NCBI GenBank assembly: GCA_965649545.1
Contig: CBFGLF010000046.1
Span: 1 to 12,485 of the forward strand
Length of the DNA: 12,485 nucleotides
Reading direction: 5' to 3'
Origin: CABHOJ01 sp965649545
Lineage (GTDB): Bacteria > Pseudomonadota > Gammaproteobacteria > Burkholderiales > Methylophilaceae
Shown: positions 1 to 6,376 of the stretch, piece after piece
Layout of the letters: each line of letters begins with the position of its first letter
How positions within the stretch are numbered: the stretch's first letter is position 1
Notes under the pieces: generated by a model
Told to the model about the DNA's origin: nothing
Seen by the model: the letters and a program-made list of their open reading frames with translations, nothing else
Database searches by the model: none
Made by a program: the position numbers and the translations under genes

Positions 1-1053
1 GTGAAGGCTGTGGACGCCGACACCGTCGATTTCCTGCTGAGCAAGCCGGATGAGGGGTTCCCCGCACGCCTCATCATCGGCATCCTGCCTGCTGCGCTGA
101 TCGCATCCCGGCATGATTTCTCGCGCCACCCGGTCGGTAGCGGGCCATTGAAGTTCGTGCAGTGGGAGGGCGTGCTGACGCTGGAGCGCATCGCCGACAG
201 GCAACGCATCCTGCTCACCGAGGTGAAGGATCCGACCGTGCGCATCCTCAAACTCCTGCGTGGCGAGATCGATCTGTTGCAGGGCGACCTGCCGCCCGAG
301 CTGGTGAAATACCTGAAGCGACAACCGCAGATCGAGGTGAAGATCAGCCCGGGCGCGAATTTCTCATACCTGGGTTTCAACACGGAGGATTTCGCGCTGC
401 AGAATCCGCTCGTGCGTCGTGCGGTCGCCCATGCCATCGACCGCCAGGCCATCATCGATACGGCGATGGTGGAGGGTACGCGCGTCGCCGGCGCGATCCT
501 GCCGCCTGAGCACTGGGCCGGCAACCCCGGCCTGGTTGATTACGGCTACGACCCCGAGGAAGCGCGGTCGTTGCTGAAGCGTGCCGGTATCCAGCCGCCG
601 CTCAAGCTGGTCTACAAGACCTCGACCGATGCCCAGCGCGTGCGGCTGGCGACCATCCTGCAGGCGCAGATGCGCCCGGCCGGCATCGAGCTGGAGATCC
701 GCAGCCTGGACTGGGGCACCTTCTTCGATGACATCAAGCAAGGTAAATTCGAGCTCTACGGCCTCACCTGGGTCGGCATCAAGACCCCGGAGATCTATCG
801 CCTGGCCTTCCACTCCGATGCCATCCCGCCCAAGGGCGCGAACCGGGGGCGTTATCGCGATCCTGCACTGGATGCGCTGATCGATAAGCAGGACTGGGAC
901 GCCGTGACCGCCCGCATCCACGAGCAACTGCCTTACATCCCCTTGTGGTACGAAGGCCAGTTTGCCGCCATGCGCAAAGGCTTGATACATTACCCGGTAA
1001 GGCCGGACGGCAACTGGGATGGCCTGGCCACCGTGAGCAACCATGCAGATTGA
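1..1053 (+). CDS. ABC peptide transporter substrate-binding protein (family 5), C-terminal part
   Basis: This is a periplasmic solute-binding protein of the DppA/OppA family (SBP_bac_5), which captures peptides or similar ligands and delivers them to a DppB/DppC-type permease. The 350 visible residues carry family hallmarks: the stretch around residues 121-147 (YLGFNTEDFALQNPLVRRAV followed by AIDR), the YDPEEARSLLKRAG segment near residue 182-195, and the terminal IPLWYEGQFA block near 315-325. Family members are usually about 500 residues with a signal peptide. Neither the signal peptide nor the first lobe is present, so the reading frame almost certainly continues upstream of the window and the GTG at position 1 is not the true start. 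The stop overlaps the next gene by 11 bp, and two permease genes follow, which fits an importer operon. The ligand cannot be told from sequence; the neighbouring YkuD enzyme and NagZ make muropeptides or murein peptides a candidate (inference). Confidence 0.9.
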   Translation: MKAVDADTVDFLLSKPDEGFPARLIIGILPAALIASRHDFSRHPVGSGPLKFVQWEGVLTLERIADRQRILLTEVKDPTVRILKLLRGEIDLLQGDLPPELVKYLKRQPQIEVKISPGANFSYLGFNTEDFALQNPLVRRAVAHAIDRQAIIDTAMVEGTRVAGAILPPEHWAGNPGLVDYGYDPEEARSLLKRAGIQPPLKLVYKTSTDAQRVRLATILQAQMRPAGIELEIRSLDWGTFFDDIKQGKFELYGLTWVGIKTPEIYRLAFHSDAIPPKGANRGRYRDPALDALIDKQDWDAVTARIHEQLPYIPLWYEGQFAAMRKGLIHYPVRPDGNWDGLATVSNHAD

Positions 1054-1522
1054 GATCTCCATACCGCATCAACTATTGACTGTCCTCGACGACGACGGCG
1101 AACTGCTGGCGCAATACCCGGTCTCCACTGCGCTGAAAGGCGCTGGCGAGGAGAAGGGGAGTTATCAGACGCCGCGCGGGCGACATATCGTGCGCGCCAA
1201 GATCGGCGCGGATGCGCCGATCAATAGCGTCTTCGTCGGGCGCCGTCCGACCGGCGAGATCTGGACCACTATCCTTGGCGAGCAGCATCCGGACCGGGAC
1301 TGGATCCTGAGCCGCATCCTCTGGCTCTCCGGATGCGAGCCCGGCCGCAACCGCCTGGGCAATGTCGACAGCATGCAGCGTTATATCTATATCCACGGCA
1401 CCCCCGACGACCAGACCATGGGCGAGCCGCACTCTCACGGTTGCGTGCGTATGCGCAACGAGGACGTCATCGCCCTGTTCGACCTGGTGCCGGTCGGTAC
1501 CGAAGTCTCCATCCATGATTAA
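1043..1522 (+). CDS. YkuD-domain L,D-transpeptidase/L,D-carboxypeptidase, no signal peptide
   Basis: The 159-residue protein is essentially one YkuD catalytic domain. The catalytic motif is visible: His118 in YIYIHG, then Ser131-His132-Gly133-Cys134 followed by Val-Arg136, with Cys134 as the expected nucleophile. Classical L,D-transpeptidases act in the periplasm on peptidoglycan stem peptides and carry a signal peptide or membrane anchor. This one begins directly with the first beta strands (MQIEISIPHQLLTVLDDDGE) and has no hydrophobic leader. Short leaderless YkuD proteins include ElsL of Acinetobacter baumannii, known as a cytoplasmic L,D-carboxypeptidase that trims recycled tetrapeptides, so that activity is as likely here as cross-linking. 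The start overlaps the end of the binding-protein gene by 11 bp, and its stop overlaps the first permease start by 8 bp, which indicates co-translation with the importer. The family call is firm; cellular location and exact reaction are inferred. Confidence 0.92.
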   Translation: MQIEISIPHQLLTVLDDDGELLAQYPVSTALKGAGEEKGSYQTPRGRHIVRAKIGADAPINSVFVGRRPTGEIWTTILGEQHPDRDWILSRILWLSGCEPGRNRLGNVDSMQRYIYIHGTPDDQTMGEPHSHGCVRMRNEDVIALFDLVPVGTEVSIHD

Positions 1523-2423
1523 ACGGCTGCTCGGAATCCTGCCGGTGGTCTTCGGCGTGTTGCTGCTGACGTTCATGCTGGTGCATCTGGTGCCGGGCGA
1601 TCCGGTCGAGGTGATGCTAGGGGAATCCGCCAGTGGTGCCGACCGTGCGCAGTTGCGAGCCGAGCTGGGACTGGACCAGCCGGTCATCGTGCAGTTCGGC
1701 CAGTACCTGGGCAAGCTGGTGCAGGGGGATTTCGGCACCTCCATCCATAGCGGCGAACCCATCGCCGGACTGCTCGCCCAGCGTTTCCCGGCCACCGTCA
1801 AACTAGCCCTGCTGGCATTGTTGATCGCGGTCAGTATCGGGCTACCGCTGGGCATCCTCGCGGCACTGAAGGCGAATCGCTGGCCCGATCGTGTCGCGAC
1901 CACCGTCAGCCTCACCTTGTCGGCGATGCCGCATTTCTGGCTGGGTCCGCTGCTCATGCTGGTGTTCGCCCTGTGGCTGGGCTGGTTGCCGGTGAGCGGC
2001 ATGGACAGTGCGGCTTCCATCTTCCTGCCTGCACTCACCTTGGGCTTCGGCCTGGCGGCGATCCTCACCCGCATGACCCGCGCCAGCCTGCTCGAGGTGC
2101 TCAATGAGGATTTCGTGCGCACGGCACGCGCCAAGGGACTGGATGAGTCGACCGTGATCCTCGGCCATGCCTTGCGCGCTGCCTTGCTGCCTGTGGTGAC
2201 GGTGCTCGGCCTGCAGATGGGTAGCCTGCTCGCGGGGACCGTCATCACCGAGACCGTGTTCGCCTGGGACGGGATCGGCCGCCTGCTAGTCGAATCCATC
2301 GAGAAGCGCGACTATCCGGTGACCCAGGCCTGCGTGCTGGTCATCGCCCTGAGCTACGTCTTGGTCAACCTGTGCACGGATCTGCTTTACGCACGCCTCG
2401 ACCCCCGCGTGAGGCTGGCTTGA
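1515..2423 (+). CDS. ABC peptide transporter permease, DppB/OppB type
   Basis: The 302-residue inner-membrane permease has the standard DppB layout: N-terminal membrane helix at about residues 5-25 running into HLVPGDP (24-30), a long periplasmic segment to about residue 90, five further hydrophobic segments, and the closing ARLDPRVRLA typical of the family. The EAA loop that contacts the ATPase lies at about 199-220 (DFVRTARAKGLDESTVILGH). The ATG at 1515 was chosen because it gives the normal family length and N-terminus (MIKRLLGILPVVFGVLLLTF). The same frame is open upstream, but that part runs through the YkuD gene. The start lies inside the last codons of the YkuD gene (8 bp overlap), and the stop shares one base with the dppC-type start. 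It would form the channel together with the next gene product. Confidence 0.95.
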   Translation: MIKRLLGILPVVFGVLLLTFMLVHLVPGDPVEVMLGESASGADRAQLRAELGLDQPVIVQFGQYLGKLVQGDFGTSIHSGEPIAGLLAQRFPATVKLALLALLIAVSIGLPLGILAALKANRWPDRVATTVSLTLSAMPHFWLGPLLMLVFALWLGWLPVSGMDSAASIFLPALTLGFGLAAILTRMTRASLLEVLNEDFVRTARAKGLDESTVILGHALRAALLPVVTVLGLQMGSLLAGTVITETVFAWDGIGRLLVESIEKRDYPVTQACVLVIALSYVLVNLCTDLLYARLDPRVRLA

Positions 2424-3211
2424 TGCGTAGCGGCGCTTTCGTCCTTCTCTGCCTCTGGTGCCTGGCCGTAGGTCTCGCCTGGGTGCTGGACCTGCAACCC
2501 AACCTCATTAGCCTGGACCGCATCCTGGCAGCCCCGGATAGCCGGTCCTGGCTGGGTAACGACGACTTGGGCCGCGATATCTTCGCGCGCTTGCTGAGCG
2601 GGGCGGAAGTGTCGTTCATGGTCGCCATCCTCGTCACCGGCATCACGCTCACGATCGGCGTCACGCTGGGCCTCATCTCCGGGTTCTACGGCGGCTGGAT
2701 CGATCGGCTCCTGATGCAGATCACCGACGTGTTCCTGGCGTTCCCGGGCATCCTGCTGGCGATCGCGTTCGCCGCAGTGCTGGGTCCGGGACTCAACAAC
2801 CTGATCCTTGCCCTGTGCCTGACCTCCTGGGTGGGGTATGCCCGCTTGACCCGCGCCCAGGCCTTGTCGCTACGCAACAGCCAGCATGTGCAGGCGGCGG
2901 AATCCCTGGGTGCGAGCGTGCCCCGCATGATGTTCCGGCACATGCTGCCGTTGCTGGCGGCGCCTCTGGTGGTAGAAGCGACCTACAGCATCGCCGGGCT
3001 GGTGATCGCCGAGGCCAGCCTGTCCTTTCTCGGGCTGGGCATCCAGGCGCCGGAAGCGTCGTGGGGTTCGATGCTGCGCGACGGCGTGCGCTACCTGCTG
3101 GTCGCCCCGCATTATGTGCTGGCGGTGGGCCTCAGCCTGATGTCGCTGGTGCTGGCGATCAATCTGCTGGGCGACCGACTGCGTGATCACTGGGACGTGA
3201 AACGATCATGA
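2423..3211 (+). CDS. ABC peptide transporter permease, DppC/OppC type
   Basis: The 262-residue inner-membrane permease is the partner of the preceding DppB-like protein. It has an N-terminal helix (about 5-23), the family motif WLGNDDLGRDIFARLLSG at 43-60, and five more hydrophobic segments. An EAA loop lies near 157-176 (QAAESLGASVPRMMFRHMLP), and the conserved SLSFLGLGIQAP..SWG stretch at 199-215. The ATG at 2423 overlaps the previous stop as TGATG and gives the expected start; the frame is open 51 bp further upstream but that lies inside the dppB-type gene. Its stop overlaps the next start as ATGA. No DppD/DppF-type ATPase gene follows. The energising subunits must be encoded upstream of the window or elsewhere, if the transporter is functional. 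Confidence 0.95.
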   Translation: MRSGAFVLLCLWCLAVGLAWVLDLQPNLISLDRILAAPDSRSWLGNDDLGRDIFARLLSGAEVSFMVAILVTGITLTIGVTLGLISGFYGGWIDRLLMQITDVFLAFPGILLAIAFAAVLGPGLNNLILALCLTSWVGYARLTRAQALSLRNSQHVQAAESLGASVPRMMFRHMLPLLAAPLVVEATYSIAGLVIAEASLSFLGLGIQAPEASWGSMLRDGVRYLLVAPHYVLAVGLSLMSLVLAINLLGDRLRDHWDVKRS

Positions 3212-3930
3212 ACCCTGCTGCACAAGCCACAGATACCCGCCAGTACCGCTATTACGACCTCATGATGGCGGCCTTCGTCACCATCCTGGTCTGCTCCAAC
3301 CTCATCGGGCCGGCCAAGGTGGCGCAGATCGAGATCCCCTGGTTCGATACCTTGACGTTCGGCGCGGGCATCATGTTCTTCCCGATCTCCTTCATCTTCG
3401 GCGACATCCTGACCGAGGTCTACGGCTACGCCAGGTCGCGACGGGTGATCTGGGCCGGGTTCATGGGGCTGGCGTTCGCGTCATTCATGGCCTGGGTCAT
3501 CGTCGCCCTGCCGCCGGCACCGTTCTGGAACAACCAGCATGAATACGAAGTGGCGTTCGGGTCAGCCTGGCGGGTCTCGCTGGCCTGTCTGGTCGCTTTC
3601 GCCGCCGGCGAATTCGTCAACTCCTACATCATGGCCAGGATGAAGATCTGGACACAGGGTCGGCACCTGTGGGGCCGCACCATCGGTTCCACCATCTTCG
3701 GCGAAGGGGTGGATACCATCCTGTTCTTCCCCTTGGCCTTCTACGGCACCGGCGTGATCCCGGACGACCAGATCCTGTATGTCGTCTGGATCCAGTTCGT
3801 GGCGAAAGTCGGGGTAGAGGTGGCATTCACGCCGATCACCTATAGAATCGTGGCTTGGCTCAAGAAGGCCGAGAACGAGGACTTCTATGACCGCAACACC
3901 GATTTCAACCCGTTTACCTTGAAGGGCTAG
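3208..3930 (+). CDS. queuosine precursor transporter (VUT family, YhhQ-like)
   Basis: A 240-residue polytopic membrane protein of the VUT/DUF165 family, whose characterised member YhhQ takes up queuosine precursors (preQ0/preQ1) for tRNA modification. Visible family signatures are FGDILTEVYGY at 64-74, GEFVNSY at 134-140 and RTIGSTIFGEGVDT at 157-170. About six hydrophobic segments lie at roughly 18-35, 46-64, 80-101, 121-140, 168-186 and 190-212. The N-terminal tail (about 16 residues) and the acidic C-terminal tail are probably cytoplasmic. The start overlaps the upstream permease stop by 4 bp (ATGA), suggesting translational coupling, although the functions look unrelated. The nagZ gene starts 8 bp after its stop. 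Substrate assignment rests on the family; this protein itself could prefer another related precursor. Confidence 0.9.
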   Translation: MNPAAQATDTRQYRYYDLMMAAFVTILVCSNLIGPAKVAQIEIPWFDTLTFGAGIMFFPISFIFGDILTEVYGYARSRRVIWAGFMGLAFASFMAWVIVALPPAPFWNNQHEYEVAFGSAWRVSLACLVAFAAGEFVNSYIMARMKIWTQGRHLWGRTIGSTIFGEGVDTILFFPLAFYGTGVIPDDQILYVVWIQFVAKVGVEVAFTPITYRIVAWLKKAENEDFYDRNTDFNPFTLKG

Positions 3931-3938
3931 TTTTTATT

Positions 3939-4991
3939 ATGTCTTTGGGTCCCGTTATGCTCGACGTCGTCGGCACCGAACTGACCGATGACGATATCCG
4001 TCGCCTGCAGCATCCGCTGGTCGGCGGCGTCATCCTCTTCGCGCGGAATTTCGTCTCCTGCACCCAACTGAAGGCGCTGACTTCCGCCATCCATGCCATC
4101 CGGCAACCGCCGCTGCTCATCGCCGTCGACCATGAGGGCGGCCGCGTGCAACGCTTTCGCGAGGGCTTCACACGCATCCCGCCGATGCGCGAGTTCGGCA
4201 AGATCTGGGACAAGCATCCCAAGCGCGCCCGCCAACTGGCGGAAGAGGCCGGCTGGATCCTGGCGGCGGAACTGCGTGCGCATGGCGTCGATTTCAGTTT
4301 CACGCCGGTGCTGGATATGGACTACGGCGAAAGCCTGGTGATCGGCGACCGTGCCTTCCACCGCGACGCGCAAGCCATCAACGAACTGGCGTTCTCGCTC
4401 ATGCAGGGCCTGAAGAAGGGCGGCATGCCCGCTGTCGGCAAGCATTTCCCCGGCCACGGCTATGTGCGCGCCGATTCGCATGTGGCGATCCCGGTGGATG
4501 AGCGCAGTTTCGACGAGATCGCCCAGGTCGATATGCAGCCGTTCCGCCAACTGATCGACGATGGCTTGCCCGCCATCATGCCGGCACATGTGATCTATCC
4601 CAAGGTCGACGACAAACCCGCCGGATTCTCGGAAAAGTGGCTGCAGAAGGTCTTGCGCCAGCGCCTCGAGTTCAATGGCGTGATCTTCAGCGACGATCTA
4701 TCGATGGAGGCCGCTTCGGTCGGCGGCGATGTCACCGAACGGGCGCTGGCCGCCTTGCGCGCCGGCTGCGATATGGTGCTGCTGTGCAACCAGCCGCAGA
4801 TGGCCGACGAACTGCTGGCCAACCTCCAGTGGGAGATCAGTGGCCAGAGTCTCGCGCGGCTGGCGCGCATGCATGGCAGGCATCATCCGGCCGACATGGT
4901 CGCGCTTCGCGAGAACGCGGAATTCGTACAGGCGGTGCATCAGGTCGGCGAGGTGGGCAAGGCAGAGCCCAACCTGCCCTTCATCGCCTGA
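3939..4991 (+). CDS. nagZ: beta-N-acetylhexosaminidase NagZ (glycoside hydrolase family 3)
   Basis: A cytoplasmic 350-residue enzyme that removes GlcNAc from GlcNAc-anhydroMurNAc peptides during peptidoglycan recycling. It is a single-domain GH3 barrel of the usual proteobacterial NagZ length. Motifs in order are LIAVDHEGGRVQRF (60-73), the hallmark KHFPGHG (168-174) on the catalytic loop, the Asp179-Ser180-His181 general acid/base dyad, and FSDDLSMEA (250-258), which contains the nucleophilic aspartate. No signal peptide is present. The ATG at 3939 gives the common N-terminus (MSLGPVMLDVVG); an AAGGG at 3922-3926 is 12 bp upstream, a rather long spacing. It lies 8 bp behind the transporter gene and is the last gene of the left block. 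No terminator is visible after it. In many bacteria NagZ activity also shapes AmpC induction, but no ampC or ampR is seen here. Confidence 0.97.
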   Translation: MSLGPVMLDVVGTELTDDDIRRLQHPLVGGVILFARNFVSCTQLKALTSAIHAIRQPPLLIAVDHEGGRVQRFREGFTRIPPMREFGKIWDKHPKRARQLAEEAGWILAAELRAHGVDFSFTPVLDMDYGESLVIGDRAFHRDAQAINELAFSLMQGLKKGGMPAVGKHFPGHGYVRADSHVAIPVDERSFDEIAQVDMQPFRQLIDDGLPAIMPAHVIYPKVDDKPAGFSEKWLQKVLRQRLEFNGVIFSDDLSMEAASVGGDVTERALAALRAGCDMVLLCNQPQMADELLANLQWEISGQSLARLARMHGRHHPADMVALRENAEFVQAVHQVGEVGKAEPNLPFIA

Positions 4992-5031
4992 TGGATCAAG
5001 GGTTCTGTCACACTATGTAACATCAATTTCA

Positions 5032-5060
5032 TTGAAACTTTAGCCGTCTTTAGCTAGTCT
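5032..5060 (+). promoter_or_regulatory. candidate sigma70 promoter of yccA
   Basis: TTGAAA at 5032-5037 matches five of six -35 bases. After a 17-bp spacer, TAGTCT at 5055-5060 is a weak -10 hexamer (three of six). The spacer holds two copies of CTTTAGC (5038-5044 and 5048-5054), 10 bp apart. It lies in the only sizeable gap (105 bp) between nagZ and yccA. The match is by eye and the true promoter may differ. Confidence 0.35.
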
Positions 5061-5096
5061 TACGAGCAGGTTTAATCACACGAGGGAACACACGCA

Positions 5097-5786
5097 ATGC
5101 AAACTAATTATCAAGCCGCCAATACCACCCATGCGCTTCCAGCCGAAACGCACAAGGTATTGCGCAATACCTACATGATGCTGGGCCTGACCATGGTGCC
5201 TACCGTCATCGGTGCGGTCATCGGCATGAGCATGAACTTCGCGTGGGCCGCACAAAGCCCGATCCTGTTCGCGCTCGGCTCGCTGGCCGTGATCTTCGGT
5301 TTGTTCTTCGCGATCTCCGCCAACCGCAACAACAGCATGGGCGTCGTCCTGCTGCTGGGGCTGACCTTCCTGCTGGGCATGATGCTCGGCCCGATCCTGC
5401 AAGTCGCCCTGAGCCTGCGTAACGGCGCACAGCTGGTCGGACTGGCTGCAGGCGGCACAGGCATCATCTTCCTGACGCTGGCCGGTATCGCGACCACGAC
5501 CAAGAAGGATTTCAGCTTCATGGGCAATTTCCTGATGGTCGGCATCATCCTGCTGATCATCGCGTCCCTGGCGAACCTGTTCTTCCAGGTCCCGGCCGTA
5601 TCGCTGGCATTGTCCGGTGTAGCCGTGCTGCTGTTCTCGGCTTTCATCCTGTATGACGTGAGCCGTATCGTGAACGGTGGCGAGACCAACTACGTGATGG
5701 CCACGCTGGGCATCTACATGAGTATCTATAACCTCTTCGTTAACCTGTTGCAGTTGCTCATGGCCCTTCTGGGTGAGCGCGAGTAA
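5097..5786 (+). CDS. yccA: Bax inhibitor-1 family membrane protein, YccA-like
   Basis: A 229-residue inner-membrane protein of the Bax inhibitor-1 (UPF0005) family. The THKVLRNTY stretch at 18-26 and the GGETNY motif at 194-199 followed by the segment ending SIYNLFVNLLQLL resemble E. coli YccA, a substrate and modulator of the FtsH protease. Seven hydrophobic segments are apparent, at about 27-46, 54-73, 81-101, 112-131, 142-162, 167-186 and 203-224. Asp187 matches the first conserved pH-sensing aspartate of canonical members; the second aspartate position is Ser209. The start is backed by GAGGGA at 5082-5087, 9 bp upstream. The gene stands alone, with its own candidate promoter and a terminator just after it. 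The family is certain; the FtsH connection is transferred from E. coli. Confidence 0.92.
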   Translation: MQTNYQAANTTHALPAETHKVLRNTYMMLGLTMVPTVIGAVIGMSMNFAWAAQSPILFALGSLAVIFGLFFAISANRNNSMGVVLLLGLTFLLGMMLGPILQVALSLRNGAQLVGLAAGGTGIIFLTLAGIATTTKKDFSFMGNFLMVGIILLIIASLANLFFQVPAVSLALSGVAVLLFSAFILYDVSRIVNGGETNYVMATLGIYMSIYNLFVNLLQLLMALLGERE

Positions 5787-5811
5787 TCAGGTTTCCGCTG
5801 GCAAGCGAACG

Positions 5812-5837
5812 AACCCGCCCTTGTGGCGGGTTTTTTT
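5812..5837 (+). terminator. rho-independent terminator after yccA
   Basis: A perfect 8-bp stem (AACCCGCC at 5812-5819 and GGCGGGTT at 5825-5832) has a 5-base loop and runs into seven T residues (5831-5837). It begins 26 bp after the yccA stop. On the opposite strand the hairpin is not followed by a T run, so it should act mainly on rightward transcription. Confidence 0.93.
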
Positions 5838-5868
5838 ATGGGTGAAAAGCATGTAAAGGGATGCGTGC

Positions 5869-6345
5869 TTAAGACGCGTCCGGCGTGGACTTCTTGCGCC
5901 GTCCGGCAAAGAAGGCGGAGAGGATGGCGCCGCATTGCTCGGCCATGACCCCGCCCGTGACGTCGGTGTGGTGGTTCAGCCGCGGTTCGTTCATCAGGTC
6001 GACGACGCTGCCGCAGGCCCCGGTCTTGGGGTCGCTGGCACCATAGATCAGCCGTGCGATGCGTGCATGCTGGATAGCGCCGCTGCACATGGCACAAGGC
6101 TCCAGCGTGACATAGAGGCTGCAGCCTACCAGCCGATAGTTGCCGAGATGCTGGGCCGCGTCGCGCATGGCCTGGATCTCGGCATGCGCGGTTGGGTCGT
6201 GTCGGCCGATCGGGGCATTGCTGCCACGGCCGATGATCTGGCCATCCTTCACGACCACGGCGCCCACCGGCACCTCGCCAGCCGCTGCTGCCTGCGTAGC
6301 GAGCTCCAGTGCTGCTTGCATGTAATCGGTATCGGTCATCGTCAT
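5869..6345 (-). CDS. tadA: tRNA-specific adenosine deaminase TadA
   Basis: A cytoplasmic zinc enzyme that deaminates the wobble adenosine (A34) of tRNA-Arg(ACG) to inosine; it is usually essential. The 158 residues show the cytidine/deoxycytidylate deaminase core: His54-Ala55-Glu56 (zinc ligand and proton shuttle) and PCAMC at 83-87 (Cys84 and Cys87 as zinc ligands). The surrounding GEVPVGAVVV (23-32), TLEPCAMCSGA and LIYGASDPKTGACGS (99-113) segments are TadA-type. Translation could start at Met1 or Met3; no clear Shine-Dalgarno separates them. The gene begins 31 bp after the transglutaminase stop on the same strand, so it is probably read from the moxR-DUF58-tgpA transcript. It converges on yccA. 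No rho-independent terminator for this strand is visible after it. Confidence 0.96.
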   Translation of the reverse strand: MTMTDTDYMQAALELATQAAAAGEVPVGAVVVKDGQIIGRGSNAPIGRHDPTAHAEIQAMRDAAQHLGNYRLVGCSLYVTLEPCAMCSGAIQHARIARLIYGASDPKTGACGSVVDLMNEPRLNHHTDVTGGVMAEQCGAILSAFFAGRRKKSTPDAS

Positions 6346-6376
6346 GGGGTGTCGAATATCAGCTCAAGTTGGACGA

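Noticed and set aside
1..3. GTG at position 1 as the true start of the binding-protein gene
   Set aside because: The product lacks a signal peptide and about 150 N-terminal residues of the family, so the gene is simply cut by the window edge.
1362..1514. Upstream extension of the dppB-type gene within the same open frame
   Set aside because: It would add 51 residues lying entirely inside the YkuD gene and would displace the normal N-terminal membrane helix.
1073..2299. 408-codon open frame on the minus strand opposite the YkuD and permease genes
   Set aside because: The translation is low-complexity, rich in Ser/Arg/Pro with no family features, and lies fully antisense to two clear genes; it is a high-GC shadow.
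5812..5837. Bidirectional terminator serving both yccA and tadA
   Set aside because: The stem is symmetric, but the minus strand has no T run after it; only yccA is clearly served.
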